Positions 43,300 to 52,589 of a stretch of 54,155 bases of DNA are shown piece by piece (position 1 is the stretch's first letter; each line of letters starts with the position of its first letter). The stretch is from Candidatus Frankia nodulisporulans (GTDB taxonomy: Bacteria > Actinomycetota > Actinomycetes > Frankiales > Frankiaceae), in assembly GCF_902806475.1 (NCBI RefSeq), contig NZ_CADCWS010000006.1, positions 1 to 54,155 on the forward strand. Reading direction: 5' to 3'. Both the position numbers and the translations under genes were made by a program. The notes beneath the pieces are model-generated. The model had not been told where the DNA came from. It saw only the letters and a list, made by a program, of their open reading frames with translations, and did not search any database.

Positions 43300-44591
43300 G
43301 CGACCAGACGGGCCCGGGCAGGCCGGGACCGGGCGGATCGGGCGAGCCCGACGGCCCGGGGGACTCCGCATCCGAGCGCATGCACTACGCCGGCTACCAG
43401 GGTGAGCCGGCGGACAAGGCTGATCAGGACTCGATGAGCAGCATCTTCCACCGGGCCAAGCACCCGGTCGACACCTCCGGTGCGCCGGCCAAGGGGTCGG
43501 ACATCTCCGCCGGGGGACCGGACGTCTCCGCCGGCACCCATGACGGTCCGGAGGCGCTGGGCACCCCGCCGCACCAGACCGACTCCACCCGCGACCCGCA
43601 GCACACGGTGATGCGGGGCGGGGCCGGCGACGGCGGGGTCACTCCCCGTCGCCCGCGGGCCGAGGACCATGACCGCCGCGCCGAGCGGCGAGCCGAGCGT
43701 GTGATCGCGCTGTGGTTCATGGTCTCGGTGGTCGGCACGGTCGGCTTCGTCATCACCAACTTCGTCGGTGACAAGCACAAGGAGTACTACACCCCGTGCC
43801 TGGGCTCCGCCCTGGGCATCGCGGTCGGCGGACTCGGCATCGGCCTGATCCTGTGGGCCAAGCGGCTCATGCCGCACGACCACGCCGTCCAGGAGCGCCA
43901 CGAGTTCACCTCCAGCAAGGAGGAGATCGCGGTCACCGAGGCGGAGGTCGCCGACGGCTTCGCCGACACCGGCCTGACCCGCTTCCCGCTGCTGCGCCGC
44001 ACCCTGCTCGGGGCGAGCACGGTGCTCGGTGGACTGGTCGTGGTGCCGCTGCTGAACCTCACCAACGCCAAGCCCGGCAAGAAGCTTGACCACACGTCCT
44101 GGGTCAAGGGCGCCCGGCTGGTGACGGAAGAGGGCCGGTACGTCAAACTGGGCGATGTGTCCATCGGTGGAATCGAGACGGTCTTCCCGGCCGTTCCGGT
44201 CACCGGTGCCAGCGGTCAGGTGTCCTACGACGCGAAGACCGACGTCCAGACCAAGGCGGACAGCACCACCATTCTCATCCGGCTGCCACCGGGGGTCGAC
44301 CGGCCGCGCAAGGGTCGGGAGAACTGGTCGGTCGACGGCCACGTCGCCTACTCGAAGATCTGCTCGCACGCCGGTTGCCCGGTGAGCCTCTACGAGCAGC
44401 AGACCCACCACCTGCTCTGCCCGTGCCACCAGTCGGTCTTCGATGTGCTGGACGGCTGCCGGGCGATCTTCGGCCCGGCGAGCCGGTCGCTGCCGCAGCT
44501 GGCCATCGCCGCGGACGCGGAGGGGTACCTGTACGCCCGCAACGGTGACTATGACGAGCCTGTCGGTGCCGCCTTCTGGGAGCGCTCATGA
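43296..44591 (+). CDS. qcrA: Rieske iron-sulfur subunit of the bcc complex
   Basis: The 2Fe-2S subunit that oxidises quinol and feeds cytochrome cc. The 431-residue protein has a hydrophilic N-terminus of about 140 residues and three predicted membrane segments ([55 protein letters not shown]). The Rieske cluster motifs are [11 protein letters not shown] near 363 and CPCHQSVFD near 382. The three-helix layout is specific to actinobacterial QcrA. The ATG overlaps the qcrC stop and the stop overlaps qcrB, so expression is tightly coupled. Confidence 0.96.
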   Translation: MSDQTGPGRPGPGGSGEPDGPGDSASERMHYAGYQGEPADKADQDSMSSIFHRAKHPVDTSGAPAKGSDISAGGPDVSAGTHDGPEALGTPPHQTDSTRDPQHTVMRGGAGDGGVTPRRPRAEDHDRRAERRAERVIALWFMVSVVGTVGFVITNFVGDKHKEYYTPCLGSALGIAVGGLGIGLILWAKRLMPHDHAVQERHEFTSSKEEIAVTEAEVADGFADTGLTRFPLLRRTLLGASTVLGGLVVVPLLNLTNAKPGKKLDHTSWVKGARLVTEEGRYVKLGDVSIGGIETVFPAVPVTGASGQVSYDAKTDVQTKADSTTILIRLPPGVDRPRKGRENWSVDGHVAYSKICSHAGCPVSLYEQQTHHLLCPCHQSVFDVLDGCRAIFGPASRSLPQLAIAADAEGYLYARNGDYDEPVGAAFWERS

Positions 44592-46183
44592 CAACCGCAG
44601 CCCCACCGGACTTCGTCAAGCGGCCCGGTCCGGTCCGCAAACTCAACCGGGCGGCCGACGAACGGTTCGGCACGCAGGCCGGGCTGCGGCGCAACCTGAA
44701 CAAGGTCTTCCCCGACCACTGGTCGTTCATGATCGGGGAGATCGCGCTCTACAGCTTCGTCATCCTGCTGCTCACCGGCATCTACCTCACGCTGTTCTTC
44801 GACCCGTCGAACACCGAGGTCATCTACAACGGCTCGTACGTCCCGCTCAAGGGCGTGGAGATGAGCCGGGCCTACGCGTCGACCCTCGACATCAGCTTCG
44901 ACACCCGGGCGGGCCTGGTCTTCCGCCAGATCCACCACTGGGCCGCGCTGATCTTCGTCGCGTCGATCATCGTGCACCTGATGCGGGTGTTCTTCACCGG
45001 CGCCTACCGCAAGCCGCGTGAGGTCAACTGGCTGATCGGTGTCGGCCTGCTCATCCTCGGCATCCTCGAGGGCTTCGCCGGCTACTCCCTGCCGGACGAC
45101 CTGCTCTCCGGTACCGGTCTGCGGATCGCGGCGTCGATCGCCCAGTCCATCCCGATCATCGGGACGTGGGCGTCGTTCATGCTGTTCAACGGCGAGTTCC
45201 CGGGCGCGAACTTCCTGCCCCGGCTCTACGTGGTGCACATCCTGCTGGTGCCGGGGGTGCTGCTCGCCCTGATCGGCGCCCACCTGGCCATCCTGTGGCA
45301 GCAGAAGCACACGGACTTCCCCGGGCCGGGCAAGACCGAGCACAACGTCGTCGGCCACCGGGTCTTCCCGATCTTCGCGGTGAAGTCCGGCGGGTTCTTC
45401 ATGATGACCTTCTCCATGATCGCGCTGCTGGGCGGTCTGGCGCAGATCAACCCGATCTGGATGTTCGGTCCGTACGACCCGTCCAAGGTGTCCTCGGCGT
45501 CCCAGCCCGACTGGTACATCGGCTTCCTGGACGGATCGACCCGACTGATGCCGCCGTGGGAGTTCCGCGGCCTCGGCCACACCGTTCCGGCGGTGTTCTG
45601 GCCGACGGCGGTACTGCCCGGCATCCTGTTCACGCTGCTGGCGATCTGGCCGTTCCTCGAGGCCCGGTTCACCGGTGACACGAAGTCGCACAACCTTCTG
45701 CAGCGGCCCCGTGAGGCGCCGACCAGGACGGCGCTGGGCGCCATGGCGATCAGCTTCTACCTGGTGCTGTGGATCTCCGGCGGTAACGACGTCATCGCCA
45801 AGACCTTCAGCATCTCGCTGAACGCGATGACCTGGGCGGGCCGGATCGGCCTGCTGATCGTCCCGCCGATCGCCTACGCGGTGACGAAGAAGCTCTGCCT
45901 GAACCTGCAGGACAAGGACACCGAGATCGAGCACCACGGCATCGAGACCGGCATCATCCGGCAGCTGCCCAACGGCGAGTTCGTCGAGGACCACCGGCCC
46001 AAGCCGGCCCCCGTCTCCGACTACCCGCATGTGCCGAACGACCGGTACGCGCTGCCGGCGGCGAACGGCCACGGCGACAGCCACGGCACCGGGCTGGCCC
46101 GACGGGCCGGCAAGGCCGTCAGCGGGTTCTTCGTCGAGGAGAAGGAAAAGGACGCCGAGCCGGACAGCACCACCAAGCACTGA
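44588..46183 (+). CDS. qcrB: cytochrome b subunit of the bcc complex
   Basis: The 531-residue dihaem cytochrome b, with quinol-binding sites on both sides of the membrane. Haem-ligand segments are visible: [24 protein letters not shown] near residue 115 (first His pair) and [25 protein letters not shown] near 212 (second pair). The Qo loop region holds a PPWEF motif, as PEWY-like in other groups. A C-terminal soluble tail of about 110 residues follows, typical of actinobacteria. It ends the ctaE-qcrCAB operon before a strong terminator. Confidence 0.97.
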   Translation: MTTAAPPDFVKRPGPVRKLNRAADERFGTQAGLRRNLNKVFPDHWSFMIGEIALYSFVILLLTGIYLTLFFDPSNTEVIYNGSYVPLKGVEMSRAYASTLDISFDTRAGLVFRQIHHWAALIFVASIIVHLMRVFFTGAYRKPREVNWLIGVGLLILGILEGFAGYSLPDDLLSGTGLRIAASIAQSIPIIGTWASFMLFNGEFPGANFLPRLYVVHILLVPGVLLALIGAHLAILWQQKHTDFPGPGKTEHNVVGHRVFPIFAVKSGGFFMMTFSMIALLGGLAQINPIWMFGPYDPSKVSSASQPDWYIGFLDGSTRLMPPWEFRGLGHTVPAVFWPTAVLPGILFTLLAIWPFLEARFTGDTKSHNLLQRPREAPTRTALGAMAISFYLVLWISGGNDVIAKTFSISLNAMTWAGRIGLLIVPPIAYAVTKKLCLNLQDKDTEIEHHGIETGIIRQLPNGEFVEDHRPKPAPVSDYPHVPNDRYALPAANGHGDSHGTGLARRAGKAVSGFFVEEKEKDAEPDSTTKH

Positions 46184-46207
46184 GCTTCACCGCACGACTG
46201 GCTGTAC

Positions 46208-46251
46208 CCGGGCCGGTGCCGACCGCGAACCACGCGTCGGCACCGGCCCGG
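46208..46251 (+). terminator. strong hairpin terminator of ctaE-qcrCAB
   Basis: A 16-bp perfect stem CCGGGCCGGTGCCGAC and complement with a 12-nt loop, followed by GCCCTTTCCCC, 24 bp past the qcrB stop. Confidence 0.85.
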
Positions 46252-46273
46252 CCCTTTCCCCGGACGGCCTGAC

Positions 46274-46313
46274 ATCAGCCCAGCCCAGCCCAGTTCAGCC
46301 CAGCTCAGCTCAG
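46274..46313. repeat. 5-bp tandem repeat (CAGCC/CAGCT)n
   Basis: About eight drifting pentamers CAGCC, CAGTT and CAGCT run up to the stop codon of the DEDD nuclease gene. Confidence 0.8.
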
Positions 46314-48133
46314 CGAGAGCCGGTGGTGGTGGTGGCGGCGGTCGCCGCGCGGGTGAGGGCCGCGAATCGGCCGGCGGCCCGCTCGGCGCCGATGACCGGC
46401 CAGCTCCAGGTCCCCTCGAGGCGCACGAGCCGCACCCCCGGCCCGGCCAGCCAGCGGGCGAGCCGCTCGGTCTCGGCGACCGACGCGCACGGCGCGGGAC
46501 CGGGTCGGGGCAGCACCGTCTCGGCGCTGGCGACCGCCGCGTCCACCCAGGGCCGTGGGTCGATGCCGGGGGCGACCGTCACCGCCGACACCAGCCGGCC
46601 GCGGCGGATGACCGTGAGATCCCAGCCCGCGTCCGCGGTCGGGGCGGCGGCGACGAGTTCGGTGATCGCGGTCAGCGCGGCCAGTCGTTGACCGCGGGCA
46701 GCGGCGCGCACGAAGCTCACCATCCGATCGCGTTCGTGGGCGGCCTCCTCATAGCGGCCCTGGTCGGCCAGCCGGTCCATCCGCCGGGTCGCGGCGTCGA
46801 TGACCGGGGTCGGGTCACCGGTGATGGCGGCCCGCGCGGCCGTGACATGACCGGCGTAGGTGGCGACGTCCTCCCGACCGTCGCACGGTGCTCCGCAGTG
46901 GCCGAGGTCCGCCAGCGCGCAGGCGGGCCGTTGCACGCGGGGGCTCAGCCGCCCGGTGCACTGGCGCAGCGGCACCGCGGCGTGCAGGGCGTCGGCGGCG
47001 TCCTGGGCGTCGCGCACGCTGGTGAACGGCCCGAGCGCCACCGCGTCGTCCCGCAGGTCGCGCACCCGGGACAGCCGCGGGAACGGCTCGTCGGTCAGGC
47101 GTAGGTAGATCGCCCGTTCGGGATGGCGCGAGCGCCGGTTGTACGGGGGCTTGTGCTCGGCGATCAGGCGCAGCTCCCGGACCTCGGCCTCCAACGCGTG
47201 CGCGCAGCTGATCGCGTCCACCCGGTCGGCGAGTGCGATCATCTCGGCCATCCGGGTGCGGGGTTCACTGGCGGTGAAGTAGTTGCGTACCCGGGTGCGC
47301 ACGGAGCGGGACGTCCCGACGTAGAGCGCCCGCCCCTGGGGGTCGCGGAAGACGTACACCCCGGGCCCGGTCGGCAGCCCGTCGGCGAGGTGGCGTTTGC
47401 GCCGCTGCGCCGGGGACACCCGGGCGCTGAAGTCGTGCAGCTCCTCGATCGTGTGGACGCCGAGGTTACCGAGCCGCTCGAACAGCCCGTGCAGCACGTC
47501 CACCGTGGCCCGGGCGTCGGCGAGCGCCCGGTGGGACGGCTCGGTGGTGCTGCGGAACAACCGCGCCAGCGAGCCGAGCCGGCAGTCCGGCGACTCGTCC
47601 CGGCTGATGACCCGCCGCGCGATGCGCAGGGTGTCCAGATGCTCCCAGGTCGGCGGCGGGTACCCGCAGCGTTCGAGTGCGGCCCGCAGAAAGCCCAGAT
47701 CGAACGGAGCGTTGTGGGCGACGAGCACCGCGCCCCGAGCGAACTCCAGGAACGTCGGCATGACCTCGGCCTCGCCGGGCGCCTCGACGACCATCGCGTC
47801 GGTGATGCCGGTCAGCACCGAGACCAGCGCCGGGATCGGCCCGCTCGGGCGGACCAGCGTCGACATCTCCGCCAGCACCTCACCACCGCGCACCCGCACC
47901 GCGCCGATCTCGGTGATCTCCGAGGTGGCCGCGGCGGTACCGGTCGTCTCCAGGTCCACCACGACGAAGGTGAGGTCCGACAGCGGCCGCCCCAGCTCCT
48001 CCAGACTCGCCTGCCTGGGCGCCCCGCCCGCTTCCGTGCGCCGGCCCGCGCGCGCATCCTTCGCGGACGCCGTCACGCCGGTGGGCGTGGTGGCGGGGGT
48101 GGTGCCGGCGGCGGGAACGGGGTCTCGGTGCAC
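46310..48133 (-). CDS. DnaQ-like DEDD exonuclease fused to a UvrC-type GIY-YIG nuclease
   Basis: A 607-residue two-nuclease protein. A 3'-5' exonuclease domain lies at about 50-225, with motif I FVVVDLETTG, AHNAPFDLGFL and the DEDDh motif HRALADARATVD. A GIY-YIG domain lies at about 255-340 (GPGVYVFRDPQGRALYVGTS, with the catalytic Arg and Glu expected in RTRVRNYF and EAEVRELRLI). A UVR-like helix follows (DQGRYEEAAHERDRM) and a C-terminal region of unknown role. It lacks the UvrC RNase-H endonuclease half. A DNA-repair role (Rv2191-type) is expected but not proven. Start GTG 48133 has TAGCGT 6 nt upstream. Confidence 0.92.
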   Translation of the reverse strand: MHRDPVPAAGTTPATTPTGVTASAKDARAGRRTEAGGAPRQASLEELGRPLSDLTFVVVDLETTGTAAATSEITEIGAVRVRGGEVLAEMSTLVRPSGPIPALVSVLTGITDAMVVEAPGEAEVMPTFLEFARGAVLVAHNAPFDLGFLRAALERCGYPPPTWEHLDTLRIARRVISRDESPDCRLGSLARLFRSTTEPSHRALADARATVDVLHGLFERLGNLGVHTIEELHDFSARVSPAQRRKRHLADGLPTGPGVYVFRDPQGRALYVGTSRSVRTRVRNYFTASEPRTRMAEMIALADRVDAISCAHALEAEVRELRLIAEHKPPYNRRSRHPERAIYLRLTDEPFPRLSRVRDLRDDAVALGPFTSVRDAQDAADALHAAVPLRQCTGRLSPRVQRPACALADLGHCGAPCDGREDVATYAGHVTAARAAITGDPTPVIDAATRRMDRLADQGRYEEAAHERDRMVSFVRAAARGQRLAALTAITELVAAAPTADAGWDLTVIRRGRLVSAVTVAPGIDPRPWVDAAVASAETVLPRPGPAPCASVAETERLARWLAGPGVRLVRLEGTWSWPVIGAERAAGRFAALTRAATAATTTTGSR

Positions 48134-48139
48134 GCGGTC

Positions 48140-48145
48140 ACGCTA
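48140..48145 (-). promoter_or_regulatory. -10 hexamer TAGCGT, leaderless start of the DEDD nuclease
   Basis: Minus-strand TAGCGT ends 6 nt before GTG 48133. Confidence 0.5.
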
Positions 48146-48269
48146 TGACCAGCCACCGACAGAATCGCCCGTCCGCTGTCCGTTGATGGTCCCTGGTGTG
48201 TCCATGGAAGCGCCGAGGAGGCCGCGACACGGACCTCTGCGGCCCACTCGGCGAGCCAACCCGCCGGGA

Positions 48270-48683
48270 ATGCGGAATCATGCCCGGGTGGCGTGGTTTG
48301 AGACCAACGGGATCCGGGTGGGGCGCGTGGCAGTGGACTGTGCGGATGTGGATCTTATGGTGCGATTCTGGTCCGCCGCGTTGGGCTATGAGGTCCTCTG
48401 GCGGGACGGGGACGCGGCGGTGCTGCGTCACCCCGCGGGCGCCGGCCCGAAGCTGCTGCTGCGCCCGGGCGCCCGCGACGGTGGCGGGCCGAGCCGGCTG
48501 CACCTCGACCTCTACGCCGTCGACGCCGAGCGGGTGCTGGGCTGGCTGTTCACCCTCGGCGCGCGTCGGGTCGGTCGCTATGACGACGACGGCGAGCGGG
48601 GCTACGTCCTGGCCGACCCCGAGGGCAACGAGTTCCGCGTCATGACCGCGGGCCAGGCCGGCTTCTCCCGTCCGTTCGTCTGA
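48270..48683 (+). CDS. VOC family (glyoxalase-like) protein
   Basis: A 137-residue protein with the paired beta-alpha-beta-beta-beta modules of the VOC fold: VGRVAVDCADVDLMVRFWSAALGYEVLWRDG and later LHLDLYAVDAERVLGWLFTLGARRVGRYDDDGERGYVLADPEGNEFRV (both given here as landmarks only). The metal-site His/Glu positions are partly filled. It could be an enzyme or a binding protein. ATG 48270 is the most plausible start; GTG 48288 is an alternative and no clear ribosome-binding site decides it. It is divergent from the DEDD nuclease. Confidence 0.82.
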   Translation: MRNHARVAWFETNGIRVGRVAVDCADVDLMVRFWSAALGYEVLWRDGDAAVLRHPAGAGPKLLLRPGARDGGGPSRLHLDLYAVDAERVLGWLFTLGARRVGRYDDDGERGYVLADPEGNEFRVMTAGQAGFSRPFV

Positions 48684-48782
48684 GTCGCCGCCCGTGGATC
48701 ACGGGTGTCGGATGGGCGGCAGGGGCTGTGACGCCCCGTCGCCGTCCTGGCCCGGCGCGGACGGCGTCGGGGACAGGGTCGA

Positions 48783-48788
48783 TAGGGT
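48783..48788 (+). promoter_or_regulatory. -10 hexamer TAGGGT, leaderless start of the HIT gene
   Basis: TAGGGT ends 8 nt before ATG 48797. Confidence 0.5.
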
Positions 48789-48796
48789 CATGGGTC

Positions 48797-49192
48797 ATGG
48801 CGAGCGTCTTCACCCGGATCATCAAGGGCGAACTGCCGGGGCGGATCGTGTACTCCGACGAGCACACGGTGGCCCTCCTCACGATCGCGCCGATCCGTCC
48901 GGGGCACACCCTGGTGGTTCCGCGGGTCGAGATCGACCGATGGACGGACCTGCCCGATGACGTCCAGGCCGGCGTCTGGGCGACCGCGGCGACGGTGGGC
49001 CGGGCCATCGCCCGGGCCTACCAGCCGCAGCGGGTGGCAGTGATGGTCGCGGGGCTGGAGGTGCCGCACGCCCACGTCCACCTGTTGCCGATCGAGAACG
49101 AGTCGCAGCTGGACTTCGCGCTGGCCGACCCCAGCCCGGACCCCGCCGACCTCGACGCCGCCGCCGCCCGGATCCGCGCCGCACTGTCGTGA
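48797..49192 (+). CDS. HIT family protein
   Basis: A 131-residue histidine-triad nucleotide-binding protein; members hydrolyse or transfer nucleotidyl groups from AMP-linked substrates. It begins SVFTRIIKGELPGRIVYSDE, typical of the HinT-like branch. The active-site triad is HAHVHLLP near residue 96, with the catalytic middle His. The C-terminal region is Asp/Ala-rich. ATG 48797 is supported by the leaderless -10 upstream. Substrate unknown. Confidence 0.92.
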   Translation: MASVFTRIIKGELPGRIVYSDEHTVALLTIAPIRPGHTLVVPRVEIDRWTDLPDDVQAGVWATAATVGRAIARAYQPQRVAVMVAGLEVPHAHVHLLPIENESQLDFALADPSPDPADLDAAAARIRAALS

Positions 49193-49214
49193 GGCGGCCG
49201 CACTGTCTGACGGT

Positions 49215-49246
49215 TCCCGGTGCCGGGCGTCCCACCGGCACCGGGA
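49215..49246. terminator. bidirectional hairpin between the HIT and DUF4352 genes
   Basis: A 12-bp perfect stem TCCCGGTGCCGG and complement with an 8-nt loop, placed between the convergent stops. Confidence 0.75.
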
Positions 49247-49268
49247 GCGGATCACAGTCGGGGATGGA

Positions 49269-50530
49269 TCAGAGCTGGAACTTCGCCGGGGTTACGGCGA
49301 ACAGCGGCTCCCAGTTCAGGACCCCGTGACCGGGCGGTGCGTCGATCACGACATTGCCGCGGACACGCTGGCCGGCCTTGACCGTCGAGGCGGACAGGCG
49401 CGGCTCGACGTTGTCGTAGCTGCCGTCGTAGCGCGTGCCGTCCGGAGTCTGGATGTAGAAGTCCGATGGTGAGGCGGAGGTGTCGCCCCGGCTCACCTCG
49501 ACGGTCACGTTGAGGATGTAGTAGGCACCCTGGTTCGGCGGGTCGCCGTAGCTGGTCACCGTGCCGGTGGTCGAGCAGACGCTGTTGAGCGTCACCTTGG
49601 CCTCGAAGTCACTGACCGAGGAGTTGGCCTCGCCGACGACGGTGCCGGCGCCACCGATGCCCGCGGTTCCCGCGGCGGGGGCCTGCGGGTTCAGCGGCAC
49701 GCAGTTGGACACCCCGGCCGGGACGGTCGGCACGGCCGGCGCGGTGAGCGAGGGGCCGGGGATCGGGGAGGTGACGTCGTCCTTCTTGTCGTCGCCACCG
49801 CCCACCGCGAGGATGATCACCACGCCGAGCAGGATCGCGGCGACCACGACGATCGGCACGATGATGAGCAGCGGATTGCGCTTGGGCGGCTGGTGCGGTG
49901 GCTGCCCGGGCTGCTGCCAGCCACCGGGCGGTGGGTAGGCGCCCGGCTGCTGGTACTGGCCCGGCGGATACTGGTTCTGCTGCTGGTAGTAGTCCGTTCC
50001 CGCCGGGTAGCCGCCGGGCTGCTGGTAGCCCGTACCGGCCTGGTAGGGGGACCGCTGCCGCCCGCCGGGTAGCCGCTGGTCTGCGGCCAACCGCCGGCCT
50101 GGCCCGGACCGCCCCAGTTCTGCTGGTCGGCATGGGGCTGACCCCAACCCTGCTGGTCGGCGTTGGGCTGGCCCCAGTTCTGCTGCTCGGCGCCGGGCTG
50201 GGGCCAGTTCTGCTGGGCCGCACCTGGTTGGCTCGCCGCGCCGGGCTGGCCCCAGCCGGGGCCGCTCGCCGCCTGCGGTGGCCAGCCCGGCGCTGGGCCG
50301 GACTGCGGACCGGTGCCCCACTGGCCGGGGGTGGGCTGGCCGCCGGCGTTCGGCTGGCCGCCGGGGTTCGGTGGTGGCGCCTGCGGGCCACTGGGCGTCT
50401 GCTGCGGCGGGGGTGCGGAGCCCGACCAGGCGAGCCGGGTCTGCTCATCCGACTGGTCGGGCCCACCGGCCCACGGCTCCCGGCTCCCGTCCCCGCTGGG
50501 GGGCTGGTGAGGGGGGTTCTGGTCGGTCAC
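49269..50530 (-). CDS. DUF4352 membrane protein, interrupted by a frameshift
   Basis: The intended product appears to start at GTG 50530 (GGAAAGGA upstream) with a Gln/Pro/Gly/Trp-rich cytoplasmic tail built on a 10-residue repeat (WGQPNADQQG type). It then has a membrane helix PLLIIVPIVVVAAILLGVVI and an extracytoplasmic DUF4352-like beta-sandwich ending at 49269. The reading frame breaks at a C5 run (minus strand of 50046-50050). Upstream, the natural frame reads QTSGYPAGGSGPP; downstream, YQAGTGYQQPGGYPAG is in another frame. One extra C restores continuity. Either the gene is inactivated or switched, or the assembly has a homopolymer error. Without the shift, only a 350-codon frame from 50321 covers the membrane and DUF4352 parts. 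Function unknown. Confidence 0.75.
50114..50233. repeat. 30-bp coding tandem repeat, about four copies
   Basis: Units beginning CCAGTTCTGCTG or CCAACCCTGCTG at 50114, 50144, 50174 and 50204 encode the repeated WGQP.ADQQN peptide of the DUF4352 protein tail. Confidence 0.8.
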
Positions 50531-51112
50531 GGTGGTCCTTTCCAGCGCAGCCGGAGCTGCGTATTTCGGAATAATGCCGCGTAGGGTGCGCGCCACGTCA
50601 GGCTACATAAGTCGACTATCACATGAGACAATGCCCGCCCAGCTGCGGGTGGCCGGTCGTGATCCGCGCCCACGACCCCCGCAGACCTTGTCCGACGAGG
50701 CCGATAGGCTGGGCCGTCCTCGTTGTTCCCGCTGGCTCCGGAGTCCCCACGTGCCCTGCTGCCTGGCCGGTCGGGCGAGCCGCCGGAAGCGCGGTTCGTC
50801 CTCATACCGTTGTGCTCCGGAAGCGGTGGGGTATCGCGGTGCGAACGGCCGGTCGGCCGCGGTCGCGGTCGGATCGGGGCATACCGGGGCAGGGGCGCAT
50901 GTTCGGATCCACCCTGGCCCGCCGGGTCCGATCCGGGTACGTATGGTCGCATTTCTGACGCGTTCCCGCAGGTTGACCGCATACGGATCGACGTCGGCAC
51001 CGACTCGAACATCAGCACCGACCCGAACACCGGCGCCGATGCCAACGCGCGCGTCGGATTCGACGGTGGTCACGGTCTGGGCCGGGGTTCGGTACCGGGC
51101 GGCGGTCGCGTG
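50531..51112. other. 582-bp divergent intergenic region
   Basis: It lies between the DUF4352 gene and the NYN gene. It includes the lower-GC stretch 50560-50630 (CGGAATAATG, TAAGTCGACTATCACATG), likely the DUF4352 promoter. The NYN frame remains open back to 50723, but that part lacks coding character. A short AC-rich direct repeat (CACCGACnCGAACA) is at about 50998-51031. Confidence 0.45.
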
Positions 51113-52423
51113 ATGAGCGAGCCGTTGCCCGCCCCGGTGCGTCAGCATGTCGTGGAGCTCGCCGCGCACACCCTCGCCGATCTGTCCGAGGCGGAGGTGC
51201 CCTCGTCGCTGATCGCCGTGCGGCGGTTCACTCCGTCCAAGCGGGTCAGGCTGGGGGCGCTGCCGCTGGCCGCCGCGGTGGACGGCGACACGTTCCGGGC
51301 CCGCGTCGCCGAGTGGATCCGGCGGCATCAGCCGGAGCTGGCGGAGGCCGTCGAGTCGGCGCAGGGGCCGCCGCCGGCAGCGCCACCGGAGAAGGTCGCC
51401 GCGGTCGCCTACCTGTTGCGGGTGTCGGGCTGGCGGGAGCTGGTCGAGGCGGCGGCCGCCTCGACCGCCGAGGACGAGGCGCGCCACCGGGCCGACGAGG
51501 CCGACCGCACCATCCTCCGGCTCACCGAGCAGCTCGCCACCAGCGCCCGCGTCGCCGCCGCCGAGGGCGAACGGCTGCGCGCCCAGGTGGCCTCCGCGCG
51601 TGCCGACGCCGACGAGGTCAGGCGCCGACTCCGCGCGTCCGGTGATCGGATTCGGCGGGCGCAGGAGACAGCCGACGCCTCGGTGAGCGCCGCGCGGACC
51701 GAGCGGGACGAGGCCCTCGCCGCCGCCCGCGAGGCGGAAGCGGAAACGCGCCGGCTGCGCACCCGGATCGGGGAGCTGGAGTCGGCGCTGACGGGGGCTC
51801 GCCGCGACACCCGCGAGTCCCGCAGCGTCGGCGACGCTCGGCTGCGGGTCCTGCTCGACACGCTGATGGGCGCGGCGAACGGAGTGCGCCGGGAGCTCGA
51901 CCTGCCCCCCACCGCCGGCCGCCCGGCGGACCTGCACGCGCGGGCGCATGACGGGCCAAGCCATGGTCCGCATGCGTTCGTCGGCGCCCGGGGCCGACCC
52001 GACGACGACCCGACCCTGCTGGACGAGGTACTGGCCGTCCCCGGCGTCCATCTGATCATCGATGGCTACAACGTGACCAAGCGCGGCTATGGCCAACTTC
52101 CCCTGCATTCGCAGCGGGAACGCCTGCTGTCCGGGGTCGGTGCCCTGGTCGGACGGCACCCCGACAGCGAGGTCACCGTCGTGTTCGACGCGACGGCGGT
52201 GGTGGCCCGCCCGGTCGGGGTGGCGATGCCCCGCGGGGTGCGCGTGCTGTTCAGCCGGCCCGGGCGGCTGGCCGACGAGGAGATCGTCCGGCTGGTGAAG
52301 CTGGAACCGCAGGGGCGGCCGGTGGTCGTCGTCACCTCCGACCGTGAGGTGGTCGACAACTGCGCGGCCGCCGGGGCGCGCGCGGTCCCCTCCGCCGCCC
52401 TGCTGGCCCGCCTCGACCGCTAG
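51113..52423 (+). CDS. NYN/PIN-domain protein with coiled coil (YacP-like)
   Basis: A 436-residue protein. The N-terminal 120 residues are an unnamed helical domain (AVRRFTPSKRVRLGALPLAAAV, VAAVAYLLRVSGWRELV). About 140-255 is a charged coiled coil. The C-terminal 160 residues are an NYN/PIN-like nuclease: HLIIDGYNVTKRGYG, VTVVFDATA and VVVTSDREVVDNC carry the acidic metal-binding residues. Relatives act on RNA. ATG 51113 is taken as start; the preceding GTG at 51110 is possible, and no clear ribosome-binding site is present. The isolated promoter region suggests independent transcription. Confidence 0.85.
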   Translation: MSEPLPAPVRQHVVELAAHTLADLSEAEVPSSLIAVRRFTPSKRVRLGALPLAAAVDGDTFRARVAEWIRRHQPELAEAVESAQGPPPAAPPEKVAAVAYLLRVSGWRELVEAAAASTAEDEARHRADEADRTILRLTEQLATSARVAAAEGERLRAQVASARADADEVRRRLRASGDRIRRAQETADASVSAARTERDEALAAAREAEAETRRLRTRIGELESALTGARRDTRESRSVGDARLRVLLDTLMGAANGVRRELDLPPTAGRPADLHARAHDGPSHGPHAFVGARGRPDDDPTLLDEVLAVPGVHLIIDGYNVTKRGYGQLPLHSQRERLLSGVGALVGRHPDSEVTVVFDATAVVARPVGVAMPRGVRVLFSRPGRLADEEIVRLVKLEPQGRPVVVVTSDREVVDNCAAAGARAVPSAALLARLDR

Positions 52424-52589
52424 CCCGTTTCGCCCGCTGGCCCGCTCGCCCGCCTCGACTGCTCGCCCGCCGGTCGGTGGGCAAAAAAACTGTCAGACCC
52501 GGGTCCTACCGTCGGTGACGTCGGGATGTCGGCGCGCAAGGCCTGCCGTCGGCGGCCGTGCTCGTCCGGAGCTCGGGAAGGTGAAAGCG

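Noticed and set aside
50723-51112. Longer NYN protein start at 50723
   Set aside because: The extra 130 codons lack coding character and contain intergenic-type short repeats.
52481-52494. A7 run after an imperfect hairpin as terminator of the NYN gene
   Set aside because: On the coding strand the tract is A and not U, and the stem is short with a wobble pair.
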